DNA of 64,000 nucleotides from Cepaea nemoralis (GCA_014155875.1 JACEFZ010011394.1:124001-188000), one strand, 5' to 3'; positions 47,127-59,048 are shown, counted from the first letter of the stretch. Program-made: numbers and translations. Notes: generated by a model from the letters alone, not told the origin.

Positions 47127-49180
47127 TTAGTTATCAGTTGGGGTATCTTCGTTGCACTCCGGACATGTCCATAGGTGCTCAGATCCTCCCCCCAGCATAT
47201 GCATCAGCGTCCGGTGGCTAATAGTGCCAGTTCTGTGTTGGTTGACGAGGCGCTTTGTTTTCCCGATGTACCTCTCGCGTCTGGCTGTGCCGATTCTTAC
47301 TCCCAGGTCTTTCATCCTGGAAAGCGATGTGGAATCACTGGCGTCAAAATCCTCTGTTCTCCCCATATCTTTAAGGGCGTTAATAACATCGGCACGATCC
47401 ATGGGCTGGCCATCTACAGGGGGTGCAGAGCCAGCCAATTTATCAGCTCGTTCATTTCCCTCGACTCCCGCATGTCCCGGGACGAAGATGAAGGTGACTT
47501 TGCGGACTTCCGCAGCGACTCAGTCCACTGTCTACGTACAGATCCAGCTTCGACCTTCTGAATCATGCTCATTGAATCACTTAGTACACACACGTTGGTA
47601 TAATGCTGTGATTCCAGCCATATGAAAGCCTGTGTAACTGCCATCACCTCCATCGTCTTGCTGCTCGTGGTCATAGAGTTGGCACCACTAGATTCTTGAA
47701 CGGTTCGGCCCGCTGAACGGGCTGTAAATGCCCACGCACTTCTCTGCTGCTTTACAACAGATCCATCTGTATAGATGAGCACTTCGGGGCTATCTGAGTG
47801 ATCATAGATGAGCGCGTTAACCTCTGCATTGACAGCGGCAGGGTTCTGCTCTCTGCACCGTCTGTCGAGTGTGATAATGCAGGAGAAGGTACACTTAAAA
47901 GCTGGAGGCACCGGCACCCATTCCTTGCCGGGGTTGATACTGGTAAGACTGCAGACCTGTCCGACGACATCTTCCGCCCGACCCATCCATGATTTGCCCC
48001 TCTTTAGCCTGTCACCCTTTTCTCTGAATACAGCGTCATGCAGAGGGTGCTGCTCATCTGCACTTATTTTTAAGTATGCACGAGCTCTCCAGATCTTGAT
48101 CCTGTGTTCCATTGTCGGGAAGTCAAGGAGGTATCTCATTGCTACACAGCTGGTGTCTCTCGTGCAGCCCAAAATGATGCGCATGGCTTCGTTTTGTACC
48201 TTTTCAAGTCTTCCAATCTGTGTAGGGCTGACAGTGAGGATGGCCAGGGCATACTCGATGCGTGAAAGCACAAGTCCTTGGAACAGAAGTAATATCAGTC
48301 TTTGCTCGATATTGGCAGTCGCCATGACTCTCATTGCTGCCAAACCTTTTCGAGCCTTCGTTATGACATAATCGACATGATCTCTGAAGGACAGGCTACG
48401 ATCAAGCCTCACGCCAAGATATGTCATTGACTGGGTTCTACTCAGAATGCTCCCATCCATTCTTACTGCCGGCAGGTCTGTTTTCACAATATGGTTGTTT
48501 AGTGAGAACCATGTAACCGTTGCCTTTGCAGGGTTGACAAGGGCATCGGCATCAGCACACCATGAGGAAATTCGATCTAGTTCGCCCTGCATATAGTTGG
48601 CAACCGCCTGTCTATCTCGACCCTGTCGATACACGAGGATGTCGTCAACGAATGATAGAGTCCTGCCCCTCCCATCCAACTGTTGTTCAGTGATCGGCAC
48701 CGTATACACGTTGAATAGTACTGGTGACAGTGGTGAACCCTGCGGCAATCCTGGACATATCGTTATCGGCTCAGAAGACCAACTCCCGCATCTTAGCACC
48801 ACCTTCCTTTGGAGTAGAACTGCAGCTATCCATCGTACAAGGTGAGGGTGCACTTTCAGTCTGAGGAGGGTTTGCATCAAGTGCTCGAAAGATACTCTGT
48901 TATATGCGTCCTCTAAGTCTATGGCGGCCGCACATGTCTCTTCTCTGACCTGAAATCCTTCGTAAACATCTTGAGCAAAGACCGCCGCATTCAGCCATGA
49001 CTCTTTGTTGCGTCTGTATCCTTCAAGTGTGGGCGGGAAGCAGCCGTGCTGTTCCAAGTCCCAAGCAAGTCTGTGTGCTACAATAGTCTCCAGTAGCTTG
49101 CCAACAGTATTCTGCATCGTAATGATTCTGTAGCCGCTTATCTTGGAGTGGTCTTTGTTCGGTTTTGGCAGCGGCAGCAA
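47127..49180 (-). pseudogene. LINE B ORF2 part 2: RT, RNase H, CPEC tail
   Basis: Same frame as part 1. RT: LPLPKPNKDHSKISGYRIIT, AAAIDLEDAYNRVSFEHL (motif A), GLPQGSPLSPVLFNVY, TLSFVDDILVYRQG (catalytic FVDD) and YLGVRLDRSLSFRDHVD; thumb LGCTRDTSCVAMRYLL. RNase H: LIYTDGSVVKQQRSAWAF (Asp), TMEVMAVTQAF (Glu), LSDSMSM (Asp). A 7-base loss near 47506 relative to the copy at 17.2 kb shifts frame before the PGHAG...GNE block. The tail continues as DRADVINALKDMGRTEDFDA, then SEHLWTCPECNEDTPTDN and a stop. Reverse transcription and RNA removal are the family reactions. Confidence 0.92.
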
Positions 49181-50665
49181 GTAGCTGTGTAGCCATTCTT
49201 CTTTGACCTGACCCCTCTGGATACTGGTGTTGAATTATCTGGCCAGTTCTTCCATGTCATCATCTGATATCACCATTAGGTCACCATATCGGATGCCGTC
49301 TGGGCCTGGGGCGGTGTTAGGTGATTTCTTGAGCATCGCACGCAATATGTCAACTGTGATTGTCCATTCTTCGTCTGTCCCGACCCCCTCGCACAACTGA
49401 GAGAGTGTTGTTGTGGTCCTCTGTCTGGCGGGCTCGTCTTTCTGGTCAGTCTGTTCTATGTAGCGTGCAAGAAGGGCCTTACCTTTATCCGCATCCGACT
49501 TTTTCCATGCGAGGTCTGTGCCTTGAAAGTCTGGAATACCCCTACGTTGTGCAGCACCGTTCATGCTCTTGTGGAGGCGCCAGAATGTCATAAGAGATTG
49601 CTCGGAGCACACCTTCCTGCAGAACTCGTCCCATTTGTCGGCCTTGGCCTGTTTGGCGCAGGATTTGAATAAAGTCGTCGTCCTAACGACCTCAGTCTTC
49701 AGGTTCGCCAACTCAACCTGTGGCATGTTAGCCTTTCTGGCCTTTTGCCAGTCTTTGACAGCCTGCCTCTTTCCCAGCCACACCTTCTCGACCTCTCCAT
49801 TCCACCATGGTGGCTGCAGCCATCTTTCTTGTCTCCTACGGGAGGAAGTTAGTTTCCTTCTTCTGATCTTGCTTATGGCGTCTTGACCAGTGGTGTCGTA
49901 CGGGAAGGCATTGGTCTTGTTTCTTTGACTCATGGCCCCGTCTTTCTTGATCAGGATGACACAAGGGTAGTGGTCACTATCGTGGTATCCCAGTGTGCCC
50001 CACCGGCACCTTGGTGCGATGGTGGGCGACACCAGAGCCAAGTCAATGATGCTGTCAGAGTCGCCTGGTCGAGTGGCCATTCTAGTGACCTTCCCATCAT
50101 TCAGACAGATTAGGGCAGCAGATGCCAGGGCGTCCTCCAAATCTTCTCCCTGTCTATTGGTGATGCAATTCCCCCATTGACTGCCTCTGGCATTGAAGTC
50201 CCCGCAGTAGATGATATACCTTTCATCCATATCGAACAAACTCTGCCATTGTCGCACGTCGACCTTCCCATTTCGCGCATAGACGTTAACGATTACAAGC
50301 TGCACTGGTGTCATTATTCTTAATGCCTGCACTTGCAGGGCATCGCTGTTCCAGGCGGACATATCGATCTCAGACACTAGTATGTTGTCGCGGACCAGAA
50401 TGGCCTGTCCGAGGTGCCGCCTGTTAAAGAAACCCTGAAATCCCACAACATTGACTGTTCCGTCGGTGAGCTGTGTTTCTTGCAAGACTACAATATCGTT
50501 TCCGTAGAGTAGTTTTTCAAGAATGGGTCGGCGTTGACTAAATGATGCACAGTTCCAGTACAGTACTCGAACATTTCCGATACCCAATCTGTCACATTTT
50601 AAGCGCCTTCTGCGCGCGCCCGCCCTCTTACCACGTTGTGTCCTAGCTGGTCGTCTGGCCGTCAT
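49181..50665 (-). pseudogene. LINE B ORF2 part 1: AP-endonuclease and RT N-terminus
   Basis: From MTARRPARTQRGKRAGARRR (basic N-terminus; I prefer this ATG to the GTG at 50686): VRVLYWNCASFSQRRP, NDIVVLQETQLTDG (catalytic Glu), AILVRDNILVSEID, LVIVNVYARNGK, RYIIYCGDFNARGSQWG (Asp, Asn), SIIDLALVSPTI and GYHDSDHYPCVI (SDH). A long linker follows with WLQPPWWNGEVEKVW, then KKSPNTAPGPDGIRYGDL. A single in-frame TAA at 49235-49237 (ELAR-stop-FNTS) separates it from the rest; a CAA-to-TAA change would explain it. Otherwise the frame is open for over 480 codons, suggesting a fairly young copy. Confidence 0.9.
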
Positions 50666-50711
50666 GTTAGGCTTAACTATCGCCACCGGGCGCCGATGAT
50701 GGAGTAGATAT

Positions 50712-52097
50712 ATTAACCAAAATGTTGAATGATATTTACAGCAGTGGATATTTACCCAGTGATATGCTGAGATCTGTATTTATAGCTATACCAACAAGAC
50801 CAGGAGTAATTTATTGTGAAGATTTTCGTACAATTAACCTCATAAACCATATCACTAAGCTTCTACTCAGAATCATAATGAGAAGAACCAAAAAGAAAAT
50901 AAAAATGGAAATTAGTGAAGAACAGTATGGATTTGTGGAAGGAAAGGGCACAAAGAATGCAATTTATACATTACGGACACTAATAGAAAGGTCAATAGAG
51001 AAAGAGAGACATATATTTGTGCTTCATAGATTATACTAAGGCATTTGATAAAGTAAAACATGATGAACTGATTAAAATGTTGGAAGATATCAACATTGAT
51101 GGAAAAGATTTAAGAATAATAAAGAATGTTTACTGGAACCAAGTAGCAGCAATTAAAATGGGAAATAAAGAGGGTAGTTACGAACATATTAAAGCTAGGA
51201 GTGCGACAAGGGTGTGTCTTGTCGCCAGATCTTTTCTCCCTGTATAGCGAAGTAATAATGAGAGAGATCAAAGAGATGCCAGGAATACTAGTTGGAGATT
51301 ATAATATAAATAATATACGCTATGCAGATGACACAGTATTGGTGGCGGATAATTCAACAGACCTACAACAATTATTAGACGTTGTAGTAACAGAGATTGC
51401 AAGGAAAGGACTCTCCTTGAATATCAAGAAAACAGTAACAATGGTAATATCAAAGAAAATGGTGACACCAAAATGTGACATAGAAATAAAAGGGAAAATC
51501 CTTAACCAAGTGGATAATGTTAGATACCTAGGGGCATTTATAACATCAGATGGAAGATGTACAACAGAGATTAGGAGCAGAATAGGGCAAGCAAAAGCCG
51601 CATTTCAGAAAATGAAGAGTATCTTGTGCAATAAGTCGCTATCACTGAAAGTAAGAAAAAGAGTGCCGAAATGCTATGTAGAACCAGTTTTGCTGTATGG
51701 CAGTGAATCTTGGAATATAAATGAACAAATTAAGAAGAAATTAGAAGCAACAGAGATGTGGTTCCTGAGACGAATGTTGCAAATTCCTTGGACTGCCAGA
51801 GTAACTAACGACGACTGCCTGAAACAGACTAATGAAACTAGAACATTATATACAACAATAAGACAGAGACAAACATCTTTCTTCGGTCATGTGATGAGAA
51901 GAGAGGCATTGGAGAACATCGTAACAACTGGAAATATCGAGGGGAATAGAGGCAGAGGCAGACCAAGAGAAAATATGCTGAATGGATTGAGACGGTGGCA
52001 CGGAGGAATATCATCAGCAGAGTTGATCCAGAAAACCAAAGACCGAGATCTATGGAGAGCCATGAACGCATACGCCAGCTGGCAGGGCACTGGATGA
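50712..52097 (+). pseudogene. LINE A right ORF2: RT and C-terminal domain
   Basis: Continues exactly where 47119 stopped (MLNDIYSSGYLPSDML). RT: EDFRTINLINHITKLLLRI, CFIDYTKAFDKVKHDEL, RQGCVLSPDLFSLYSEV, NNIRYADDTVLVADN; then YLGAFITSDGRCTTEIRS, FFGHVMRREALENIVTTG, RGRGRPRENMLNGLRRWHGG and NAYASWQGTG. Frameshifts near 51020 and 51200 inactivate it. Protein similarity to the left copy is high, so the two copies are close relatives. Confidence 0.9.
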
Positions 52098-52139
52098 TGA
52101 TGACGATGTTTGTATCTGACAAACACGCACATAGGCGCG

Positions 52140-52245
52140 AGCGCATGAACACACACACACACACACACACAAGTGCACGCACACAGTCGCATACGCACGC
52201 ACACACAGTGACATACACATAAACATACATACACACATACAACTT
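52140..52245. repeat. (CA)n-rich microsatellite
   Basis: ACAC runs interspersed with GCGCACGC. Confidence 0.9.
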
Positions 52246-52249
52246 TGCA

Positions 52250-52950
52250 CTGTCGATCCAAGAGCATTGAGATCCTTGACTGGGTATAGCAGGGTGGGTT
52301 GAGGCTCAAACCCATTCTATCAATGCAGCCGTTGTTTGTACTACTACTGCACCAAGGCAGCGCGAATGTTAGGAGGTTCCAATCTCGATTTTGGGAAATG
52401 ATTTATTTGTACCTACGGCTTTTGCAGAAAGCTTCCCTGCGGGAGGTGACGGTCATATGGTAAGGGGTTGTTAACTCTTCCTTTGCCACAGAACGCGTCA
52501 TGTGTCATTGGTTCTTTCCCTTGAATCAAGCATCGTTTAATGTGTTCTCAAACTTTTTACATCTGGTCAGAGCGAACTGTAGAGACACCTTTCTTCTCAT
52601 GTGCGGTGTACATATATCCTATTTGAAAGCCGTCACTTGTAATTTACCATAGTGTCAGAGATGTATGACTTTCCCGGCTGTAATCTGCGTGTGTTTGAAA
52701 AGCACGTCGTTAAATTGCTTTAAATTTCGGATCAAAACATGCAGCTGGCTTGGTTCTGAGGTTTGAGATGGATAGGGCACAAAGAAAGCCACGCGGTGAT
52801 TAACTTCATGGAACCACCCACAGCAGACGGCGTTCCAAGAATATGACATTCCTGCAATTTGATTACTTTGTACCTGCATATCTAATAGTAATGTTGAATC
52901 ATTATATCAGTATCATTATCATCATGTGCCATACATATAGGCACCAACGG
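52250..52950. other. unassigned, no gene seen
   Basis: A 74-codon minus-strand frame (52879-52655) is open but unrecognised; no splice or domain evidence. Confidence 0.4.
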
Positions 52951-52954
52951 CCAC

Positions 52955-53326
52955 AGCTTTCGGCCTCACACGATCGTGAGTTCTGCGTTCTTGTCCCAGT
53001 CCTTTCCCGCGACCACAGCTTTCGGCCTCACACGAGCGTGAGTTCTGCGTTCTTGTCCCAGTCCTTTCCCGCGGTCACAGCTTTCGGCCTCACACGAGCG
53101 TGAGTTCTGCGTTCTTGTCCCCGTCCTTTCCCGCAGTCACAGCTTTCCGCCTCACACGATCGTGAGTTCTGCGTTCTTGTCCCCGTCCTTTCCCGCAGTC
53201 ACAGCTTTCCGCCTCACACGAGCGTGAGTTCTGCGTTCTTGTCCCCGTCCTTTCCCGCAGTCACAGCTTTCCGCCTCACACGAGCGTGAGTTCTGCGTTC
53301 TTGTCCCAGTCCTTTCCCGCGGCCAT
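52955..53326. repeat. 62-bp minisatellite, 6 units
   Basis: Highly similar units, CACAGCTTTCGGCCTCACAC + GAGCGTGAGTTCTGCGTTCT + TGTCCCAGTCCTTTCCCGCG + GT. Each holds an imperfect hairpin, CTCAC..CGAKCGTGAG. GC content is well above the flanks. Confidence 0.95.
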
Positions 53327-54170
53327 GTCATCTAGGGATTTATCGCTTGTCCTCTTTTTGCACAATAACATATCTGTCATTTGCATTGAAGACAGTAAAC
53401 CAAGTAGTTCTAGTCTGAAGATTTCTTGATATTATTTGTTTTTCCATTTGTATTTCAGAGAAAACTGTACACCAAATACTTACTCTTCTAAAGATTTCTT
53501 GATATTGTTCATTGCCTGTAAAAATAACAAATAAATATTTGACAACAACCTGAAAACCAAAGAAGACGAAATGAGGTATGCTAGAACGAATGTATCTTGT
53601 TCTAGAATCTTATTCGTTCTAGCATACATTTAGATATATGTATTTAGAACTAACCAGCTCCAAACTCTCATAAAAGAAATCTATGTAAACAGGAAAAACA
53701 TAGTTTTGGCAAAGAAAAGATTGTTTATACTTTGCACAGGTACGTGTATAGTGCTTAAAGGCTTTTAGGCATTAATTTAAACCTTGAAAATAATATATTC
53801 TATTTTTTACTTTGAAATCAATTTTCCTTGACAAAAGAAATGCAAACAATATAACATATTCGAAAAGTAATCACACAAATGTTCGCTAGTGAAAACATGT
53901 AATCTAATTATTCATAAAAAACATAAAAGCATTTTGCACATTTTCATGCTGTCTAACTCGGCATTTTTTCATGTTCTTTTTATTGTTCCCATTTTTCCAT
54001 GTTTCCATTCTTCTCACCCCATTCTTATGCTTTAGTATAGTAACTGTAGTGTCTTCCCCGTGGTAATATGTTGTGTTTTGTGTATGTGTTTGCTGATGAA
54101 GGCTAGTCGTCACAACGTCCCATGTTTTCCGTAATGGTGTTCTGTCAAGCTGCATTACTTAGTGTTATAT
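53327..54170. other. unassigned; possible SINE body at right
   Basis: 53330-53900 is AT-rich with no gene. A small inverted pair (AGAACGAATG...CATTCGTTCT type) lies at about 53580-53630. The part from about 54000 may be the body of SINE S7. Confidence 0.35.
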
Positions 54171-54174
54171 TATA

Positions 54175-54312
54175 TTGTTTACAACTCCAGCGACGACCCT
54201 CAGGAATCTCCGAGAAAATTACACTCTTGGACCGAACGACGTAGCCCGGAATCGAACCGACAACCTTCCAAACGTGAGCCTAGCTGTTTAACCACTTGGC
54301 CACGGAACGCCA
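54175..54312 (-). repeat. tRNA-like SINE head S7
   Basis: Minus strand GGCGTTCCGTGGCCAAGTGG (A-box region, complement of 54293-54312) and GTCGGTTCGATTCCGGG (complete B box GGTTCGATTCC, complement of 54248-54258). This is the most tRNA-like head in the window. The 23-bp array starts about 30 bp upstream of it. Could be a tRNA pseudogene, but the non-tRNA downstream body favours a SINE. Confidence 0.62.
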
Positions 54313-54339
54313 ACTACCAATGTAGCAAGGCAAGACAAG

Positions 54340-57300
54340 AGGTATTCTTGGAACTGTACAATAGGTATTGTTGGAACTGTGCACCCCGTATTGTTGGAAC
54401 TGTACAACATGTATTGTTGGAACTGTACAACAGGTATTGTTGGAACTGTGCATCCCGTATTGTTGGAACTGTACAACAGGTATTGTTGGAACTGTACAAC
54501 AGGTATTGTTGGAACTGTACAACAGGTATTGTTGGAACTGTACAACAGATATTGTTGGAACTGTACAACAGGTATTGTTGGAACTGTACAACATGTAATG
54601 CTGGAACTGTGCACCCCGTATTGTTGGAACTGTACAACAGGTATTGTTGGAACTGTGCACCACGTATTGTTGGAACTGTACAATAGGTATTGTTGGAACT
54701 GTACAACATATATTGTTGGAACTGTACAACAGGTATTGTTGGAACTGTACAATAGGTATTGTTGGAACTGTACAATAGGTATTGTTGGAACTGTATACCA
54801 GGTATTGTTGGAACTGTACAACAGGTATTGTTGGAACTGTGCACCCCGTATTGTTGGAACTGTACAACAGGTATTGTTGGAACTGTACAACAGGTATTGT
54901 TGGAACTGTACAACAGGTATTGTTGGAACTGTACAACATGTATTGTTGGAACTGTGCACCCCGTATTGTTGGAACTGTACAATAGGTATTGTTGGAACTG
55001 TACAAAAGGTATTATTGGAACTGTACACCACGTATTGTTGGAACTGTGCAACATATATTGTTGGAGCAGTATACCAGGTATTGTTGGAACTATGCACCAG
55101 ATATTGTTGGAACTGTACAACAGGTATTCTTGGAACTGTGCACCAGGTATTGTTGGAACTGTGCACCAGGTATTGTTAGAACTGTACACCAGGTATTGTT
55201 GGAACTGTGCACCAGGTATTGTTGGAACTGTACACCAGGTATTGTTGGAACTGTACAACAGGTATTGTTGGAACTGTACAACATGTATTGTTGGAACTGT
55301 GCACCCCGTATTGTTGGAACTGTACAATAGGTATTGTTGGAACTGTACAACAGGTATTATTGGAACTGTACACCACGTATTGTTGGAACTGTGCAACATA
55401 TATTGTTGGAGCAGTATACCAGGTATTGTTGGAACTATGCACCAGATATTGTTGGAACTGTACAACAGGTATTCTTGGAACTGTGCACCAGGTATTGTTG
55501 GAACTGTGCACCAGGTATTGTTAGAACTGTACACCAGGTATTGTTGGAACTGTGCACCAGGTATTGTTGGAACTGTACACCAGGTATTGTTGGAACTGTG
55601 CACCAGGTATTGTTGGAACTATGCACCAGGTATTGTTGGAGCAGTATACCAGGTATTGTTGGAACTGTACAACAGTTATTGTTGGAACTGTACAACAGGT
55701 ATTGTTGGAACTGTACAACAGGTATTGTTGGAACTGTGCACCAGGTATTGTTGGAACTGTGAAACAGGTATTGTTGGAGCAGTATATCAGGTATTGTTGG
55801 AACTGTGCACCAGGTATTGTTGGAGCAGTATACCAGGTATTGTTGGAACTGTACAACAGGTATTGTTGGAACTGTACAACAGGTATTGTTGGAACTGTAC
55901 AACAGGTATTGTTGGAACTGTACAACAGGTATTGTTGGAACTGTGCACCCCGTATTGTTGGAACTGTACAACATGTATTGTTGGAACTGTACAACAGGTA
56001 TTGTTGGAACTGTACAACAGGTATTGTTGGAACTGTGCACCCCGTATTGTTGGAACTGTACAACATGTATTGTTGGAACTGTGCACCACGTATTGTTGGA
56101 ACTGTACAACAGGTATTGTTGGAACTGTACAACAGGTATTGTTGGAACTGTACAACAGGTATTGTTGGAACTGTACAACAGGTATTGTTGGAACTGTGCA
56201 CCCCGTATTGTTGGAACTGTACAACATGTATTGTTGGAACTGTGCACCACTTATTGTTGGAACTGTACAACATGTAATGCTGGAACTGTGCACCCCGTAT
56301 TGTTGGAACTGTGCAACAGGTATTGTTGGAACTGTGCACCACGTATTGTTGGAACTGTACAATAGGTATTGTTGGAACTGTACAACATGTAATGCTGGAA
56401 CTGTGCACCCCGTATTGTTGGAACTGTACAACAGGTATTGTTGGAACTGTGCACCACGTATTGTTGGAACTGTTTAATAGGTATTGTTGGAACTGTACAA
56501 CATGTATTGTTGGAACTGTACAATAGGTATTGTTGGAACTGTACAACAGGTATTGTTGGAACTGTACAATAGGTATTGTTGGAACTGTATACCAGGTATT
56601 GTTGGAACTGTACAACAGGTAATGTTGGAACTGTGCACCCCGTATTGTTGGAACTGTACAACAGGTATTGTTGGAACTGTACAACAGGTATTGTTGGAAC
56701 TGTACAACATGTATTGTTGGAACTGTGCACCCCGTATTGTTGGAACTTTACAATAGGTATTGTTGGAACTGTACAACAGGTATTATTGGAACTGTACACC
56801 ACGTATTGTTGGAACTGTGCAACATATATTGTTGGAGCAGTATACCAGGTATTGTTGGAACTGTGCACCAGGTATTGTTGGAACTGTACAACAGGTATTG
56901 TTGGAACTGTGCACCAGGTATTGTTGGAACTGTGCACCAGGTATTGTTGGAACTGTACACCAGGTATTGTTGGAACTGTGCACCAGGTATTGTTGGAACT
57001 GTACAACAGGTATTGTTGGAACTGTACAACAGGTATTGTTGGAACTGTACAACAGGTATTGTTGGAACTGTGCACCAGGTATTGTTGGAACTGTACAACA
57101 GGTATTGTTGGAACTGTACAACAGGTATTGTTGGAACTGTACAACAGGTATTGTTGGAACTGTGCACCAGGTATTATGGAACTGTGCACCAGGTATTGTT
57201 GGAGCAGTATACCAGGTATTGTTGGAACTGTACAACAGGTATTGTTGGAACTGTACAACAGGTATTGTTGGAACTGTACAACAGGTATTGTTGGAACTGT

Positions 57301-58095
57301 ACAACAGGTATTGTTGGAACTGTGCACCAGGTATTGTTGGAGCAGTATATCAGGTATTGTTGGAACTGTGCACCAGGTATTGTTGGAACTGTGCACCAGG
57401 TATTGTTGGAGCAGTATACCAGGTATTGTTGGAACTGTGCACCAGGTATTGTTGGAGCAGTATACCAGGTATTGTTGGAACTGTACAACAGGTATTGTTG
57501 GAACTGTACAACAGGTATTGTTGGAACTGTACAACAGGTATTGTTGGAACTGTGCACCCCGTATTGTTGGAACTGTACAACATGTATTGTTGGAACTGTA
57601 CACCAGGTATTGTTGGAACTGTACAACAGGTATTGTTGGAACTGTGCACCCCGTATTGTTGGAACTATACAACATGTATTGTTGGAACTGTGCACCACGT
57701 ATTGTTGGAACTGTACAACAGGTATTGTTGGAACTGTACAACATGTATTGTTGGAACTGTACAACAGGTATTGTTGGAACTGTACAACAGGTATTGTTGG
57801 AACTGTGCACCCCGTATTGTTGGAACTGTACAACATGTATTGTTGGAACTGTGCACCACTTGTTGTTGGAACTGTACAAAAGGTATTGTTGGAACTGTAC
57901 AACATGTATTGTTGGAACTGTACAACAGGTATTGTTGGAACTGTACAACAGGTATTGTTGGAACTGTGCACCACGTATTGTTGGAACTGTACAATAGGTA
58001 TTGTTGGAACTGTGCACCACGTATTGTTGAAACTGTACAACATGTATTGTTGGAACAGTATACCAGGTATTGTTGGAACTGTCCAACATACAATC
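54340..58095. repeat. 23-bp minisatellite, about 163 units
   Basis: Unit GTATTGTTGGAACTGTACAA + CAG, with variant ends GTGCACCCC, GTGCACCAC, GTACAATAG and GAGCAGTATACCAG. Three units make 69 bp and read 23-residue periods. The consensus is stop-free in all six frames, so long frames arise everywhere. Higher-order structure is present: a 345-bp (15-unit) block recurs with its markers at 55048 and 55393, and again at 56819. Confidence 0.97.
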
Positions 58096-58204
58096 AATTC
58101 AAATCATAATGTAGCGACAGCCAATGGAAAAGAAAACAGTCAAGTTTGATACGTACCTGGCGGATCACAAGCGGCTCGACCTGAATGAGATTACTGTTGA
58201 CGTA

Positions 58205-59048
58205 GCCAACTGTGGAGTTACAAGAGTGGAGTTACAAGAGTGGAGTTACAAGAGTGGAGTTACAAGAGTGGACTTACATGAGTGGAGTTACATGCGTGGA
58301 GTTACATGAGTGGAGTTACATGAGTGGAGTTACACGAGTGGAGTTACAAGAGTGGAGTTACAAGAGTGGAGTTGCAAGAGTGGAGTTACATGAGTGGAGT
58401 TACATGAGTGGAGTTACAAGAGTGGAGTTGCAAGACTGGAGTTACATGAGTGGAGTTACATGAGTGGAGTTACATGAGTGGAGTTACATGAGTGGAGTTA
58501 CAAGAGTGGAGTTAGATGAGTGTATTACATGAGTGTAGTTACAAGAGTGGAATTACATGAGTGTAGTTACAAGAGTGTAGTTACAAGAGTGGAGTTACAC
58601 GAGTGGAGTTACATGAGTGGAGTTACAAGACTGAAGTTACATGAGTGAATTTACACTAGTGGAGTTACAAGAGTGGAGTTACACGAGTGGAGTTACAAGT
58701 GTCGAGTTACAAAAGTGGAGTTACAAGAGTGGAGTTACATGAGTGGAGTTACATGAGTGGAGTTACAAGAGTGGAGTTACAAGAGTGAATTTACACTAGT
58801 GGAGTTACAAGAGTGGAGTTACACGAGTGGAGTTACAAGTGTCGAGTTACAAAAGTGGAGTTACATGAGTGGAGTTACATGAGTGGAGTTACAAGAGTGG
58901 AGTTACAAGAGTGGAGTTACAAGAGTGGAGTTACAAGAGTGAATTTACACTAGTGGAGTTACAAGAGTGGAGTTACACGAGTGGAGTTACAAGTGTCGAG
59001 TTACAAAAGTGGAGTTACAAGAGTGGAGTTACAAGAGTGGAATAATTG
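58205..59048. repeat. 14-bp minisatellite, about 60 units
   Basis: Unit GAGTGGAGTTACAA with ATGA/ACGA variants. A distinctive GAATTTACACTAG marker recurs at 58647, 58787 and 58941 (10 and 11 units apart), showing block duplication. Confidence 0.95.

Larger units (their letters stand above)
47108..50711 (-). mobile_element. LINE B, 3.58 kb, nested in LINE A with 12-bp TSD
   Basis: The insertion 47120-50699 lies between tggagtagatat copies (47108-47119, 50700-50711). The left LINE-A copy carries the uninterrupted site. Minus-strand order: endonuclease, RT, RNase H, CPEC tail, then (TAAC)n. The 5' end lies only about 35 bases before the first ATG of ORF2, so an upstream ORF1, if the family has one, is lost by 5' truncation. 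RNase H plus APE endonuclease places it in the I-superfamily-like LINEs. Confidence 0.95.
45253..52100 (+). mobile_element. LINE A, right head-to-head copy, split by LINE B
   Basis: Plus strand: leader (45253-45453), a small upstream ORF (45454-45690), endonuclease (45670-46400), linker to 47119, then LINE B (47120-50699), then RT and C-terminus (50712-52097) ending GGATGATGATGACGAT. It is the only copy in the window with the complete LINE-A endonuclease. Confidence 0.9.

Noticed and set aside
54175..54312. Functional tRNA gene
   Set aside because: A and B boxes are good, but I could not close an acceptor stem or a regular T stem, and a non-tRNA body continues downstream; a SINE head fits better.
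54288..58149. Many overlapping 200-600-codon frames on both strands
   Set aside because: All are readings of one 23-bp unit that lacks stops in six frames.
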